From assembly GCA_965232815.1 (NCBI GenBank), contig OZ247427.1, positions 558,001 through 622,000 of the forward strand: a stretch of DNA of 64,000 nt, read 5' to 3'. Source of the DNA: Bin87 sp026710825. GTDB lineage: Bacteria > Chloroflexota > Dehalococcoidia > Lucifugimonadales > UBA3495. Both the position numbers and the translations under genes were made by a program. Under the pieces are notes generated by a model. It was not told the DNA's origin, did no database searches, and saw only the letters and a list, made by a program, of their open reading frames with translations. This document shows positions 1 through 7,378 of the stretch, one piece after another; position 1 is the stretch's first letter, and each line of letters begins with the position of its first letter.

Positions 1-495
1 GCCGGTTGGGGAGCCGAAGGCGAGGGCCCCGGGCAATTCCGGATGCCGTGGGCCGTGGCCGTCGACGCTACCGGAGACGTGTACGTAACCGACTGGCGCA
101 ACAACCGGGTGCAGAAATTCGACCCCGCCGGTGGGTATATTACAGAGTTCGACGGACGGGACGGCGGCGACGGTTTTGAGCGGCCCAACGGATTGACAGC
201 GGACAACGACGGCTGCATATACGTTTGCGACTGGCAGAACGACCGGGTGCAGGTGCTGGCCCCCGACGGCCGCGTGATGGACACACTCATCGGCCATTCG
301 GGAACGTCCAAGTGGGCGCGCACCTTCCTCAACGCGAACCCCGACATCGAGGCAAAGCTCAACGCCGCGACCCAGAACATCGAACTGAAGCGACGGTTCT
401 ACCGGCCGCGAGCGGTTACGGTGAGCGACGACGGCCTGGTGTTCGTGGCCGACTGCTACCGCCACCGGGTGCAGATATACCGCCGGCTGGGTTAG
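1..495 (+). CDS. NHL-repeat beta-propeller protein, C-terminal fragment
   Basis: The reading frame is open from the first base of the window, so the 5' end is missing; an internal ATG at 43 is not the start. The visible part holds at least three NHL-type blades, seen as repeats of A-V-D-x-x-G-D-V-Y-V-T-D-x-x-N-x-R-V-Q-x-F and similar (DNDGCIYVCDWQNDRVQVL; DDGLVFVADCYRHRVQIY). NHL repeats fold as beta-propellers used for protein or ligand binding, in both secreted and cytosolic proteins. The fragment ends cleanly with a blade and a TAG stop, so the protein probably closes its propeller here. The substrate or partner cannot be judged. The family call is firm, the role unknown. Confidence 0.85.
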   Translation, partial: AGWGAEGEGPGQFRMPWAVAVDATGDVYVTDWRNNRVQKFDPAGGYITEFDGRDGGDGFERPNGLTADNDGCIYVCDWQNDRVQVLAPDGRVMDTLIGHSGTSKWARTFLNANPDIEAKLNAATQNIELKRRFYRPRAVTVSDDGLVFVADCYRHRVQIYRRLG

Positions 496-528
496 TGCCT
501 AACCGGAGCACGGAAACCCAGGGAGGCA

Positions 529-804
529 ATGATGGGATGGCGAGACTTGAGTGCGGAGGAAGCGGAGGAGATTGGGAGGCACGTGTATCAGAGCAAAGTG
601 CGACCGACGCTGAAGGGAGGCGAAGAGCCGATAGGACACTTCCTTGCCGTTGATCACGATAGCCGGGACTGGGAATTGGACGAGTACCATCACCAAGCGG
701 CGCGCCGCTTGCGAACGCGTTGCCCAGATGCAGACGTTTATACTTTCAAGGTAGGTTATCCGGCTGCGTATGAATCGTTGGGCTTATGGTCGACCCATAG
801 ATGA
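529..804 (+). CDS. Conserved small protein, first gene of a retropepsin-linked pair
   Basis: A 91-residue protein with a good Shine-Dalgarno (AGGGAGG) just before the ATG. It begins with a helical acidic stretch (LSAEEAEEIGRHVYQSKVRP) and carries a central F-L-A-V-D-H-D-S-R-D-W-E-L-D-E motif, followed by a basic helix and a PDADVYTFKVGYPAAYESLG end. I recall this architecture from small proteins encoded directly upstream of clan AA aspartic proteases in cyanobacteria and Chloroflexota. Its stop overlaps the start of the protease gene (ATGA), so the two are probably translationally coupled. No enzymatic motif is visible. A role as partner or inhibitor of the protease is only a guess. Confidence 0.75.
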   Translation: MMGWRDLSAEEAEEIGRHVYQSKVRPTLKGGEEPIGHFLAVDHDSRDWELDEYHHQAARRLRTRCPDADVYTFKVGYPAAYESLGLWSTHR

Positions 805-1178
805 TCGTTGGCAAGGTCGACCAATTTCATAGGCCGTCGATCTCGTTGGTGTTGGTAGGCGAAGACGGTCAAGAGTGGTCGATCGAAGCTCAAGTAGACA
901 CCGGGTTCAGCGGTGAACTAACATTGCCGATGTCGGCGATAGAACGGTTGGGAATAGAGAGTTCCGGTATCACCACGTATCGTTTGGGAGACGGCTCATT
1001 GACGCCGTTTGACAGCTACGATGCCACTATCCGATGGGCAGATCGTGTCAGGCACGTCACCGCTTTGGTTTCCGAAAACTTTCCCTTGATCGGCGTGGGG
1101 CTACTTTGGGGAACCAACCTGTCGGTGGATTTCAGGAACGGCGGCGACGTTGCCGTCACGGAACTCGCGAACGCCTAG
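801..1178 (+). CDS. Clan AA (retropepsin-like) aspartic protease
   Basis: A 125-residue protein of the size of one retropepsin subunit. The catalytic-type motif V-D-T-G-F-S-G lies near residues 32-38 (Asp33) and is followed by LTLP, the usual flap-side strand. A second hydrophobic-Gly element (LIGVGLLWG) near the C-terminus matches the family psi-loop region. Such proteins act as homodimers, each subunit giving one Asp. There is no signal peptide or membrane segment, so it should be cytosolic. It overlaps the upstream gene by four bases. Bacterial members of this family have no well-established substrate. A second, more distant clan AA protein sits at 39167-39523. Confidence 0.8.
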   Translation: MIVGKVDQFHRPSISLVLVGEDGQEWSIEAQVDTGFSGELTLPMSAIERLGIESSGITTYRLGDGSLTPFDSYDATIRWADRVRHVTALVSENFPLIGVGLLWGTNLSVDFRNGGDVAVTELANA

Positions 1179-1196
1179 ATGCAAAAGGAGCGAATT

Positions 1197-1622
1197 ATGA
1201 CCAGCATGAATGGAAGCAAAGTCAGTGATCAAAAGGTCGGCACCACGGTGTTGGTGGTGATGATGGAGGTGGACCCGGCGGACGACGAGGTGTTCAACAA
1301 GTGGTACAACGAGGAACACGTGCCGGAGCGCATGTCCATCCCCGGCTACATCAGCGCGCGCCGGTTTATGCTGGACCCGGAGGACGGGCAGGCCAACAAC
1401 GTCATGCGCTACCTGTGCATCTGGGAGATGGAGGACGACAGCCCTCTGCAGTCCCAGTTCTACAAGGACCAGAACGCCAAGCCGACGCCCACGAAAGACG
1501 CAGCCGGCGCGGTCGTCAAGAGCCGGGCGCGCGGCCTGTACCGACAGATATTCCCGGCCGCCGGCGGTTACAGCGACCGGGTGGGTTACACGTACCCCGA
1601 CGGAACGCGAATCGGAGCGTAG
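1197..1622 (+). CDS. Small alpha/beta-barrel-like protein (EthD/DUF4286-like), function unknown
   Basis: A 141-residue protein. I chose the ATG at 1197 rather than the in-frame ATG at 1179 because AAAAGGAG lies just upstream of it, between the two. The sequence VLVVMMEVDPADDEVFNKW then YNEEHVPERMSIPGYISARRF is typical of dimeric alpha/beta-barrel domains of the EthD/DUF4286 kind, in which a tip helix carries N-E-E-H-V-P. These are small, usually homodimeric proteins found near catabolic genes, some linked to degradation of aromatic or ether compounds. It stands alone between the protease pair and a convergent MmgE/PrpD gene, so context gives no specific reaction. Fold assignment is fairly good; function is not assigned. 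Confidence 0.7.
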   Translation: MTSMNGSKVSDQKVGTTVLVVMMEVDPADDEVFNKWYNEEHVPERMSIPGYISARRFMLDPEDGQANNVMRYLCIWEMEDDSPLQSQFYKDQNAKPTPTKDAAGAVVKSRARGLYRQIFPAAGGYSDRVGYTYPDGTRIGA

Positions 1623-1667
1623 CGTTTCGGTTGAACGGCTCTGATAAGTCGTAGAGATTGTTGGTTT

Positions 1668-1694
1668 GTAGGGGCGACAAATATTCGCCCCTAC
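1668..1694. terminator. Perfect 10-bp palindrome at a convergent junction
   Basis: Arms GTAGGGGCGA and TCGCCCCTAC pair perfectly around a 7-base loop. It lies between the ends of a + gene (1622) and a - gene (1701), so it could stop transcription from both sides. No long T-run follows. It belongs to a family of similar hairpins in this window. Confidence 0.6.
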
Positions 1695-1700
1695 TTGCCG

Positions 1701-3074
1701 TTAAATGCGCGTCAGGCGCAGCAGGGCGCTGATGTCCTGCTCCTCTTCCAGCCGCCATAGGCGCGCGAGCAGTTCCTCGGTCTGATCGGGGGACAGCAGG
1801 TCCTCGCAGAGGGCGCGGAATTTTTCATCCACCTCGGCATCGGTCATTGGATTCCGGTAGTGCCCCCGGAAGTGGGCGACCTCGGAGCTATAGGTCTGCC
1901 CGTTGTTCATCCGCAGGTCCAGGTTGCACAGCATTGCATCCGGGAAGCGTCGGTTGGCCTCCTCGGTCGCCTCGATCCGGGTGCTGCCGATCAGCGTCGC
2001 GATCGCGGGGTCGTTGATGTGCTCGTCGGAAAAGTGACTCTGGTTCAGCATGTTGTGCTTCAGCGCAATCGCCGTGGCATAGGGCATGCTGTGGTCAGCC
2101 GATTCGCGGGTCCTGGGATTGTACTTCTCCTCGTCGCCAGCCATGATGTCGATGGCCTTTTGCAGCGTGCGAATGTGTACGCCCTCAACGTTGGCTTCGT
2201 TGAAATCAGGCACCTGCCGGCGAGCTTCGAGGACGGCTTCGACCACGGTTTGTGAATAGAGACCGAGTGCGAAGTGCTTGATGTTGCACTCGTGCACTTT
2301 GAAAGGCTGTCCCTGGTCGCCGCCAAATGGTTCCAGTTCGTACGGCGCCTTGGTGACTGCGGCAAAGAAGCCAAGCTCGCCTTCAAATATCGGGCCCGGG
2401 CCAGTGAGTCCACGTTCTGCCAGCAGAGCGGCGAACACGGCGTTGCGGCTGGCATTGGCGTAAGCGCATCCCTTCCAGTGGGAGAGTTCTCCGACGCGGG
2501 TCTGTCCCAGCGCCAGGTTCGGCGTGATTCCCAAGTTCAACGCCTGCTCGGTTTGAGCGGCCGACAGTCCCATCGCGCGGGCGGCGCCCAGGGAACTGGC
2601 GATGGCGCCGTTGGTCACATGGTCGAAACCCAGGGCGCGTATGTTGAAAGCGTCGCCGAACCGGCAGAATGCCTCGTACGCGACGGCCGTGGCGGTGATG
2701 AACCGGCGGCCGCCGGCCCCGGCCAGTTCCGCGCCGGCCAGAGTGGCGGCGATGCTGTCGCTGGGGTGCCCGGATTCCAGCGTGGTATAGCCGTCGTTGA
2801 AGTCCAGGTAGCGGATCATCACGCCGTTGGCGAACGTGGCCAGATCGGGGCTACTGGTCATCCCATTTCCGATGACGGTCACGGGACGACGGTGTCCAGT
2901 TATCTCGCCGGCCAGGTCTCGGGCAATTTTGCTGGGCTCGGACGTGTATCCCCCAATGGCGCAACCAATCGTGTCGATGGTCATCCGTTTGAAGAGGTGA
3001 ACCGATTCGGCGGGGATATCGCCGAAGTGGAGGTTGGCGGAATAGTTGGAGACGTACTCGGCAATGGTGGGCAT
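1701..3074 (-). CDS. MmgE/PrpD family protein (2-methylcitrate dehydratase-like)
   Basis: A 457-residue protein with the full MmgE/PrpD layout: an N-terminal helical domain beginning MPTIAEYVSNYSANL, then RMTIDTIGCAIGGY near residues 30-42, the GHPSDSIAATLAGAEL segment, GFDHVTNGAIASSLGAARAMGL, and a C-terminal lid domain with the charged ADHSMPYATAIAL region typical of the family. Characterised members dehydrate 2-methylcitrate or related hydroxy tricarboxylates, or (cis-aconitate decarboxylase) decarboxylate. The start is supported by GGAG just upstream. No citrate-synthase partner is adjacent, so 2-methylcitrate as the true substrate is not established. A second paralogue is at 8742-10073. 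Confidence 0.85.
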   Translation of the reverse strand: MPTIAEYVSNYSANLHFGDIPAESVHLFKRMTIDTIGCAIGGYTSEPSKIARDLAGEITGHRRPVTVIGNGMTSSPDLATFANGVMIRYLDFNDGYTTLESGHPSDSIAATLAGAELAGAGGRRFITATAVAYEAFCRFGDAFNIRALGFDHVTNGAIASSLGAARAMGLSAAQTEQALNLGITPNLALGQTRVGELSHWKGCAYANASRNAVFAALLAERGLTGPGPIFEGELGFFAAVTKAPYELEPFGGDQGQPFKVHECNIKHFALGLYSQTVVEAVLEARRQVPDFNEANVEGVHIRTLQKAIDIMAGDEEKYNPRTRESADHSMPYATAIALKHNMLNQSHFSDEHINDPAIATLIGSTRIEATEEANRRFPDAMLCNLDLRMNNGQTYSSEVAHFRGHYRNPMTDAEVDEKFRALCEDLLSPDQTEELLARLWRLEEEQDISALLRLTRI

Positions 3075-3247
3075 GGCAGGCTCCGTTTCAATTGATCGCA
3101 GGGGTAGACGGTGATTGCATTGGATTGACGGGATTATATGACAGATAGGGACGCATGATGCTATTCGGGCCGTGAAGCGGACGGCACAATCCGATCACGG
3201 AAACGGTCCCGAACCGTGGGTGAAACCCGGTGCAAACAAAACCGAGG

Positions 3248-4069
3248 CTAGGCGGTCAACCCCTGTTTGCGCAACGTGCGTCGCGCCCGATTTACGATCC
3301 AGCGTGTTTCACGACTTGGAGAATCAACCAGCCAACGTTCTGTGACGCCAATCACCCAATCGGGCTGCGTTTTGCTGGCGTCGTTGAGCCAGTTGGCAAC
3401 CGCGGTCTGTACGTATCGGGACGGATCAGAGCGAACCGGTTCCAGGATCGGCAAGCCCAGCGCGGGGTCGGATTTCAGCGCAGGAATGTGCGCCGTCCAC
3501 ACACCCATGGGGCGAGTGCTCTCCACGGCGCAGCGCCGGATATTTGCGTCTGGGTCAACCACCCAAGGCAGCAGCAGTTCGATTCCCGTTCCCAGATCGG
3601 CAACGACGTGCGGACGGAAGGAATCCCAGGCACATTCGCGCACCGCGTGGGAGCGGTCGGCGGCGAAGCGGCGGGCGATTTGCAGCCTCCGATCAAGCGG
3701 CATATCAGGATTGGCGGTTACTAAATAGGCGGCCCAGGCCCGCGCCATGTCGGACCCGTGGGTCGCCAACCTCTCAAACACGGTGTCGCATTGCTGATGT
3801 TCAACGAGAACATCGCGCAGGGCTTGACCAATGCCTCTCATCCGCTTGGTGACGCCCTCACCGGCCAGGGCTTGGGCAGCCGAGACCAGGGTGTGGGTTT
3901 GGTCCGCGAGGCCGATCGCCGGCGCGATGTTGCCCATCAGGGTCGCCATGTCGATCGCCAACCACTCGACCAGCGTGACCGTATCCTCCCTACCTTCGTT
4001 TAACGCCGCCAGAACGTCAGGCGGGATATCGGCAATACGGGAAGCGCCTTTCCGCCGGGGCTCAGTCAT
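3248..4069 (-). CDS. AlkD-like HEAT-repeat DNA alkylation repair protein
   Basis: A 273-residue all-helical protein built of repeated helix pairs, including DMARAWAAYLVTANPDMPLDRRL, ADRSHAVRECAWDSFRPHV, DPDANIRRCAVESTRPMG and DPSRYVQTAVANWLNDASKTQPDWV. The R-x-C-A-W-D and V-A-N-W-L-N-D-A elements match DNA alkylation repair (AlkD/YhaZ-type) glycosylases, which remove N3/N7-alkyl purines without base flipping. The C-terminal TRWIVNRARRTLRKQG is the typical basic tail. It begins 34 bases after trpG ends and is on the same strand, so it is likely the last gene of the trp transcript. Catalytic competence cannot be judged from sequence alone. Confidence 0.75.
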   Translation of the reverse strand: MTEPRRKGASRIADIPPDVLAALNEGREDTVTLVEWLAIDMATLMGNIAPAIGLADQTHTLVSAAQALAGEGVTKRMRGIGQALRDVLVEHQQCDTVFERLATHGSDMARAWAAYLVTANPDMPLDRRLQIARRFAADRSHAVRECAWDSFRPHVVADLGTGIELLLPWVVDPDANIRRCAVESTRPMGVWTAHIPALKSDPALGLPILEPVRSDPSRYVQTAVANWLNDASKTQPDWVIGVTERWLVDSPSRETRWIVNRARRTLRKQGLTA

Positions 4070-4103
4070 GGGAGACAGCGCGTCACACGCGTCTGCATCG
4101 GGC

Positions 4104-4697
4104 TCACTGCGTGGATTGGCCGTGAAACTGCGCCACCTGGTCGAGATAGTTCTGCAGCAGGTCGTGGCCCACGATGGTCATGATCGACTCGGGGTGGAAT
4201 TGAATGCCTTCGACCGGCAGTTCCTTGTGCCGCACGCCCATGATCAGGCCGTTGTCGGTCCAGGCCGTGACCTCCAGAAAGTCTGGCACGGTGTCAGGAT
4301 AGATGACCAGGCTGTGGTAGCGGATGGCCTCAAATGGGTTGGGCAGGCCGGCGAATACTCCCTTGCCGTCGTGGTGGATCATCGATGTCTTGCCGTGTCG
4401 GATTTCGCCGGCGCGGTCGACCGTTGCGCCATAGGCGTCGCCGATGCACTGGTGGCCCAGGCACACGCCCAACACCGGGAGTTTGGGACCAAAGTGCCGG
4501 ATCACATCATTGGATATTCCGGCCTCGCGGGGCGTGCAGGGGCCCGGCGACACCACAATGCCCTCCGGCTGCATGGCCTCAATATCCTCGATGGAAGTCT
4601 TGTCGTTCCGGACAACCTCTACGTCGGCGCCCAGTTCGCACAGGTACTGGTAAAGGTTGTAGGTGAAACTGTCGTAGTTGTCGATGAGCAGCAGCAT
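4104..4697 (-). CDS. trpG: Anthranilate synthase component II, glutamine amidotransferase
   Basis: A 197-residue class I amidotransferase. It starts LLLIDNYDSFTYNL, which is diagnostic for TrpG/PabA, and has the nucleophile Cys79 in GVCLGHQ and the catalytic His168 and Glu170 in QFHPES. It releases ammonia from glutamine for TrpE to make anthranilate from chorismate. I place the start at the ATG at 4697, not at an upstream in-frame ATG (4745), because the family N-terminus begins here and the ATG overlaps the stop of the VOC gene by one base, a translational-coupling arrangement. Like PabA, it could also serve aminodeoxychorismate synthase. It is separated from trpE by the VOC gene. Confidence 0.95.
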   Translation of the reverse strand: MLLLIDNYDSFTYNLYQYLCELGADVEVVRNDKTSIEDIEAMQPEGIVVSPGPCTPREAGISNDVIRHFGPKLPVLGVCLGHQCIGDAYGATVDRAGEIRHGKTSMIHHDGKGVFAGLPNPFEAIRYHSLVIYPDTVPDFLEVTAWTDNGLIMGVRHKELPVEGIQFHPESIMTIVGHDLLQNYLDQVAQFHGQSTQ

Positions 4698-5137
4698 CAG
4701 TAAAGCTCCACCAGTTCCAGCCAGTTCCCATCGGGATCCTGGCAATAGGACGCCTTGCGCACCATCTTGCCGCTGTCGTCATACATCGGAACCGGCGGCG
4801 TCGGGTACGCCAGGCCTCGGTTGCGGGTGTTTTCGTAGAACGCGTCAATATCCTCCACGAAGAAGGCCAAATGGGCCGCTCGAACGTCATTCTTGTCGAA
4901 GTGGGCATGTCCGCCTTCGGGGTTGATGTACTGGATCAACTCCAACTGGTGGCCGTCGCTCATTTCGAAGAACGCGCCCTTGATGTGGGTTTCGGGGAAC
5001 CCCAGCAGCGTCGTGGGAAACTCGCCGGTCCGCTCAGTGCGCATGGTCAGGGTCAGGCCCAGCACGTCGGAGTAAAAGTCGATGGCGGCCTCCAGATCTT
5101 TGACGATGAAACCGGTGTGAAAGAACGATTTGAGCAT
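4697..5137 (-). CDS. VOC family (glyoxalase/dioxygenase fold) protein inside the trp operon
   Basis: A 146-residue protein with two beta-alpha-beta-beta-beta modules. The first is TGFIVKDLEAAIDFYSDVLGLTL and ends at QLELIQY; the second is AHLAFFVEDIDAFYENTRNRG and ends at QDPDGNWLELVEL. Metal-ligand positions are visible as His7 in FFHTGF, the Glu of QLELIQ, His in AAHLAF and the Glu of WLELVE, so a divalent-metal site is likely. The family includes lactoylglutathione lyases, dioxygenases and isomerases. It lies between trpE and trpG and overlaps trpG by one base, so it is expressed with tryptophan synthesis genes; why is unknown. Confidence 0.88.
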   Translation of the reverse strand: MLKSFFHTGFIVKDLEAAIDFYSDVLGLTLTMRTERTGEFPTTLLGFPETHIKGAFFEMSDGHQLELIQYINPEGGHAHFDKNDVRAAHLAFFVEDIDAFYENTRNRGLAYPTPPVPMYDDSGKMVRKASYCQDPDGNWLELVELY

Positions 5138-5191
5138 GATGGCCTCCGGTTGGGTTTCACATCGATGGACGGGTTGTACTGAATATTCGAG

Positions 5192-6652
5192 CTAGGCGCC
5201 GCCCTCAGCAACGTCGATGGCGCGCATCATTGCGCCGGATTTGTGGCGTGTTTCCATGTATTCGTCCTCGGCGACGCTGTCCGCGACCACGCCTCCGCCG
5301 GCTTGCACGTACATCACGCCGTCCTTGAATATGCCGGTGCGCAGGACGAGCGCGGTGTCCATGTTGCCGTTGTAGTTGAAGTACGCCACCGCGCCGCCGT
5401 AGGGCCCACGCCGTTCCTGCTCCATCTCCGCGATTATCTCCATGGCGCGGATCTTGGGCGCGCCGGATACCGTGCCGGCGGGAAAGCATGCCCGCAGGGC
5501 GTCGTACGGGGTCATGTCGGGACGCAGTTGACCCTCCACATGAGACACCAGGTGCATCACGTGGGAGAAGCGCTCCACGTCCATGTACTGCGTGACCTTG
5601 ACCGTGCCGGGCACGCTGACCCGGCCGATGTCGTTGCGTCCCAGGTCCAGCAGCATGATGTGTTCGGCCTGCTGCTTTTCGCTGCCTTTCAGTTCCTCTT
5701 CGAGAGCCACATCCTCGGCCGGTGTCTGGCCGCGCGGGCGGGTGCCCGCGATGGGATGCGTGGCGACGGTGCCATCGTGGACGGTGGCGACGGTCTCGAT
5801 GGCCGCGCCAACGATCTGGAATCCGTTGAGGTCCAGATAGTACATGTACGGGGACGGATTGCTGCCCCGCAGGGCCCGGTACACCTGGAATGGATGCGCG
5901 TCGGTCTTGCGGCTGAACCGCTGGGAGTTGACCACCTGGATGACGTCGCCGGCGTAGATGTATTCAATGCACTTGTCGACGACCGCCTCGTATTCCGGGA
6001 CGGTGAAGTTGGATTGAGTTTCCCCGCCCGATGGCATAGCGGGTTGGGCCAGCAGTTCGGGCGGGATCTCCAGCGGTCTGGTCAGCCGGTCCACCACCCG
6101 TTCGATCTTGGCGACGGCCGCTTCGTAGGCCGCGTCGATGTCGCCATCATCAAGCCGAGCATGGCCCACGACCTTGATATCGTGGCGCAGGTGGTCAAAC
6201 ACCAGCAGCGTGTCGGTGAACATGAACACCGACTCCGGCAGGCCTTGCGGGTCCGATTCGAGCAAGGGCACGCGCGGTTCAAAATAGTGCACGGCGTCGT
6301 ATGCCACGTAGCCCACGCCTCCGCCGTGGAAGGGCGGCAGGCCCTCAACGTCAATGAGTTTGAACGAGTCCATCTCCCGCTGCACCAGGGTGAGCGGATC
6401 GACCTGCCCGGAGGGTTGGTCCGCGCCGGTGCTGAACACGTCGTAGGGTTCGGTGCCGATGAAGCTGTAGCGGCCGATGCGTTCGCCGCCGGCCACCGAT
6501 TCAAGCAGGAATGAATACGGGGGTCTGGCGACCTTCAGGTAAGCCGACACGGGAGTTTCCAGATCGGCGTTTATGGTGCAATAAACCGGGCACAGGTTGC
6601 CTTGGTCGGTCATCGACCGGACCTGTTCCAGTGTGGGGTAGTAAGTGCTCAA
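5192..6652 (-). CDS. trpE: Anthranilate synthase component I
   Basis: The first committed enzyme of tryptophan synthesis: chorismate plus ammonia gives anthranilate, with TrpG. The N-terminal domain carries YSFLLESVAGGERIGRYSFIG (the ESV element forms part of the Trp feedback site). The C-terminal chorismate-binding domain carries PIAGTRPRG, LLDLGRNDIGRVS, PAGTVSGAPKIRAMEII and QAGGGVVADS. The frame is open up to 6841, but that region is the T-box leader. I choose the TTG at 6652 (TTG AGC ACT TAC TAC), giving 486 residues and an N-terminus STYYPTLEQVRSMTDQGN like other TrpE proteins. No strong Shine-Dalgarno precedes it; ATG at 6613 is the alternative. Confidence 0.95.
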   Translation of the reverse strand: MSTYYPTLEQVRSMTDQGNLCPVYCTINADLETPVSAYLKVARPPYSFLLESVAGGERIGRYSFIGTEPYDVFSTGADQPSGQVDPLTLVQREMDSFKLIDVEGLPPFHGGGVGYVAYDAVHYFEPRVPLLESDPQGLPESVFMFTDTLLVFDHLRHDIKVVGHARLDDGDIDAAYEAAVAKIERVVDRLTRPLEIPPELLAQPAMPSGGETQSNFTVPEYEAVVDKCIEYIYAGDVIQVVNSQRFSRKTDAHPFQVYRALRGSNPSPYMYYLDLNGFQIVGAAIETVATVHDGTVATHPIAGTRPRGQTPAEDVALEEELKGSEKQQAEHIMLLDLGRNDIGRVSVPGTVKVTQYMDVERFSHVMHLVSHVEGQLRPDMTPYDALRACFPAGTVSGAPKIRAMEIIAEMEQERRGPYGGAVAYFNYNGNMDTALVLRTGIFKDGVMYVQAGGGVVADSVAEDEYMETRHKSGAMMRAIDVAEGGA

Positions 6653-6685
6653 GGTTTGTCGTCCAGCGGTTGTGTCAGGAGGCAA

Positions 6686-6713
6686 TAGAAAAAGCCCGTC
6701 CTCGAGGGACGAG
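6686..6713 (-). terminator. Rho-independent terminator of the trp T-box leader
   Basis: On the minus strand GCTCGTCC pairs with GGACGGGC around a 5-base loop (one G-T pair), followed directly by TTTTTCT. The CTCGTCCCT form is the usual T-box terminator stem. It sits after the T-box motif and before trpE, so it is the attenuator. Confidence 0.9.
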
Positions 6714-6944
6714 CCAAATGGTCGCAATGCCACCCTGCGTGCGGTGTTTTGCGGGCGTATAACGCAGCCCACGCGGTCCGGCCTACTCAGATAGGTTCCT
6801 CGTGCGATTCGATCTTTTCGGAGAACGGCTCCGGGGTCCATTGGGCGTCTGCGGCTGGCGCCGGTTCACAGCAACTCCGGCTCTCTGGGCCTCGCTGGAC
6901 GCCTACTACTCCCCTTCACAGCGATTGGGTATTCGGTTGTGCGA
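6691..6944 (-). promoter_or_regulatory. T-box riboswitch, tRNA-Trp specific, controlling trpE
   Basis: The leader between the trpE promoter and its start has the parts of a T-box in order on the minus strand: the Stem I AGAGAG element (6886-6881) followed by the distal-loop GTGAACC type sequence, a specifier codon TGG at 6840-6838 followed by ACC, an AGTAGGC linker near 6787-6780, the T-box itself AGGGTGGCATTGCG (6736-6723), and the terminator. In the antiterminator, CGCA (6739-6736) pairs with TGCG (6726-6723), leaving UGGC free to pair with the GCCA end of tRNA-Trp, whose discriminator base is G. Uncharged tRNA-Trp should favour the antiterminator and allow trpE-VOC-trpG expression. Boundaries are approximate. 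Confidence 0.9.
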
Positions 6945-6950
6945 GTAGCA

Positions 6951-6979
6951 ATTGTATGGTGAGCCGTTGAGGGCGTCAA
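6951..6979 (-). promoter_or_regulatory. Sigma-70-type promoter of the trp operon
   Basis: Minus strand TTGACG (6979-6974), a spacer of exactly 17 bases, and TACAAT (6956-6951). Transcription would start near 6944, giving a leader of about 290 bases before trpE. The -35 box directly abuts the stop codon of the upstream PIN gene. Confidence 0.8.
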
Positions 6980-6980
6980 A

Positions 6981-7378
6981 TCAACGGCTGGCCGGGAAGC
7001 GGTCCAGCGGGCCGGGCCAACCGAGGATTTGGCGGTCGCCGGTGATCAACTGGTGCCCATCCTGAGCGGTGGCTACTATGATGCGATCGGCTGGGTCATC
7101 GTGAAAATCGGTCAGGGCGACGGAGCGTGAGGCGATGACTCCATCTCCGGGACCTCGGTAAATCCGCCGGAAAGAAGGCTCGAGCGCCACTGCATCGCGT
7201 CCACATTGAGGGTAAGGCGACGTTTCGACAACAACAAAGCCACTTCCCACACCGAGATTGCTGAGAAAGCGGCGTCTCCATCCGTGATTGCTTGCTGAAT
7301 GCGGTGGTCGGCTCTGGGGCCGAGTCTTGGATTCTGGGTCATGTACCAAATGAGGGTGTGCGTATCCGAAAGGATCAA
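6981..7378 (-). pseudogene. PIN-domain toxin (VapC-like) broken by a frameshift
   Basis: The N-terminal part (from ATG at 7378) reads MILSDTHTLIWYMTQNPRLG then AAFSAISVWEVALLLSKRRL, which is the PIN start (Asp5) and the S-x-W-E element (Glu). That frame stops early. The rest of the domain continues in another frame on the same strand: SVALTDFHDDPADRIIVATA and LITGDRQILGW, carrying the remaining acidic residues. The switch lies near 7140-7155, in a CCCGG-rich stretch, and looks like one lost base. The full protein would be about 130 residues, normal for VapC. Either the toxin is dead or the assembly has an indel. Its start overlaps the antitoxin stop (ATGA). Confidence 0.8.

Noticed and set aside
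3075..3247. Possible cobalamin riboswitch suggested by GGTGAAACCCGGTGC-like sequence
   Set aside because: The conserved B12-box and the GCCACTG core are not present, and the neighbouring genes are not B12-related.
5243..6514. 423-codon open frame opposite trpE
   Set aside because: Shadow frame of a well-supported gene.
6653..6841. N-terminal extension of trpE to an ATG at 6841
   Set aside because: The region folds as a T-box with its terminator, and the extension has no similarity to TrpE proteins.
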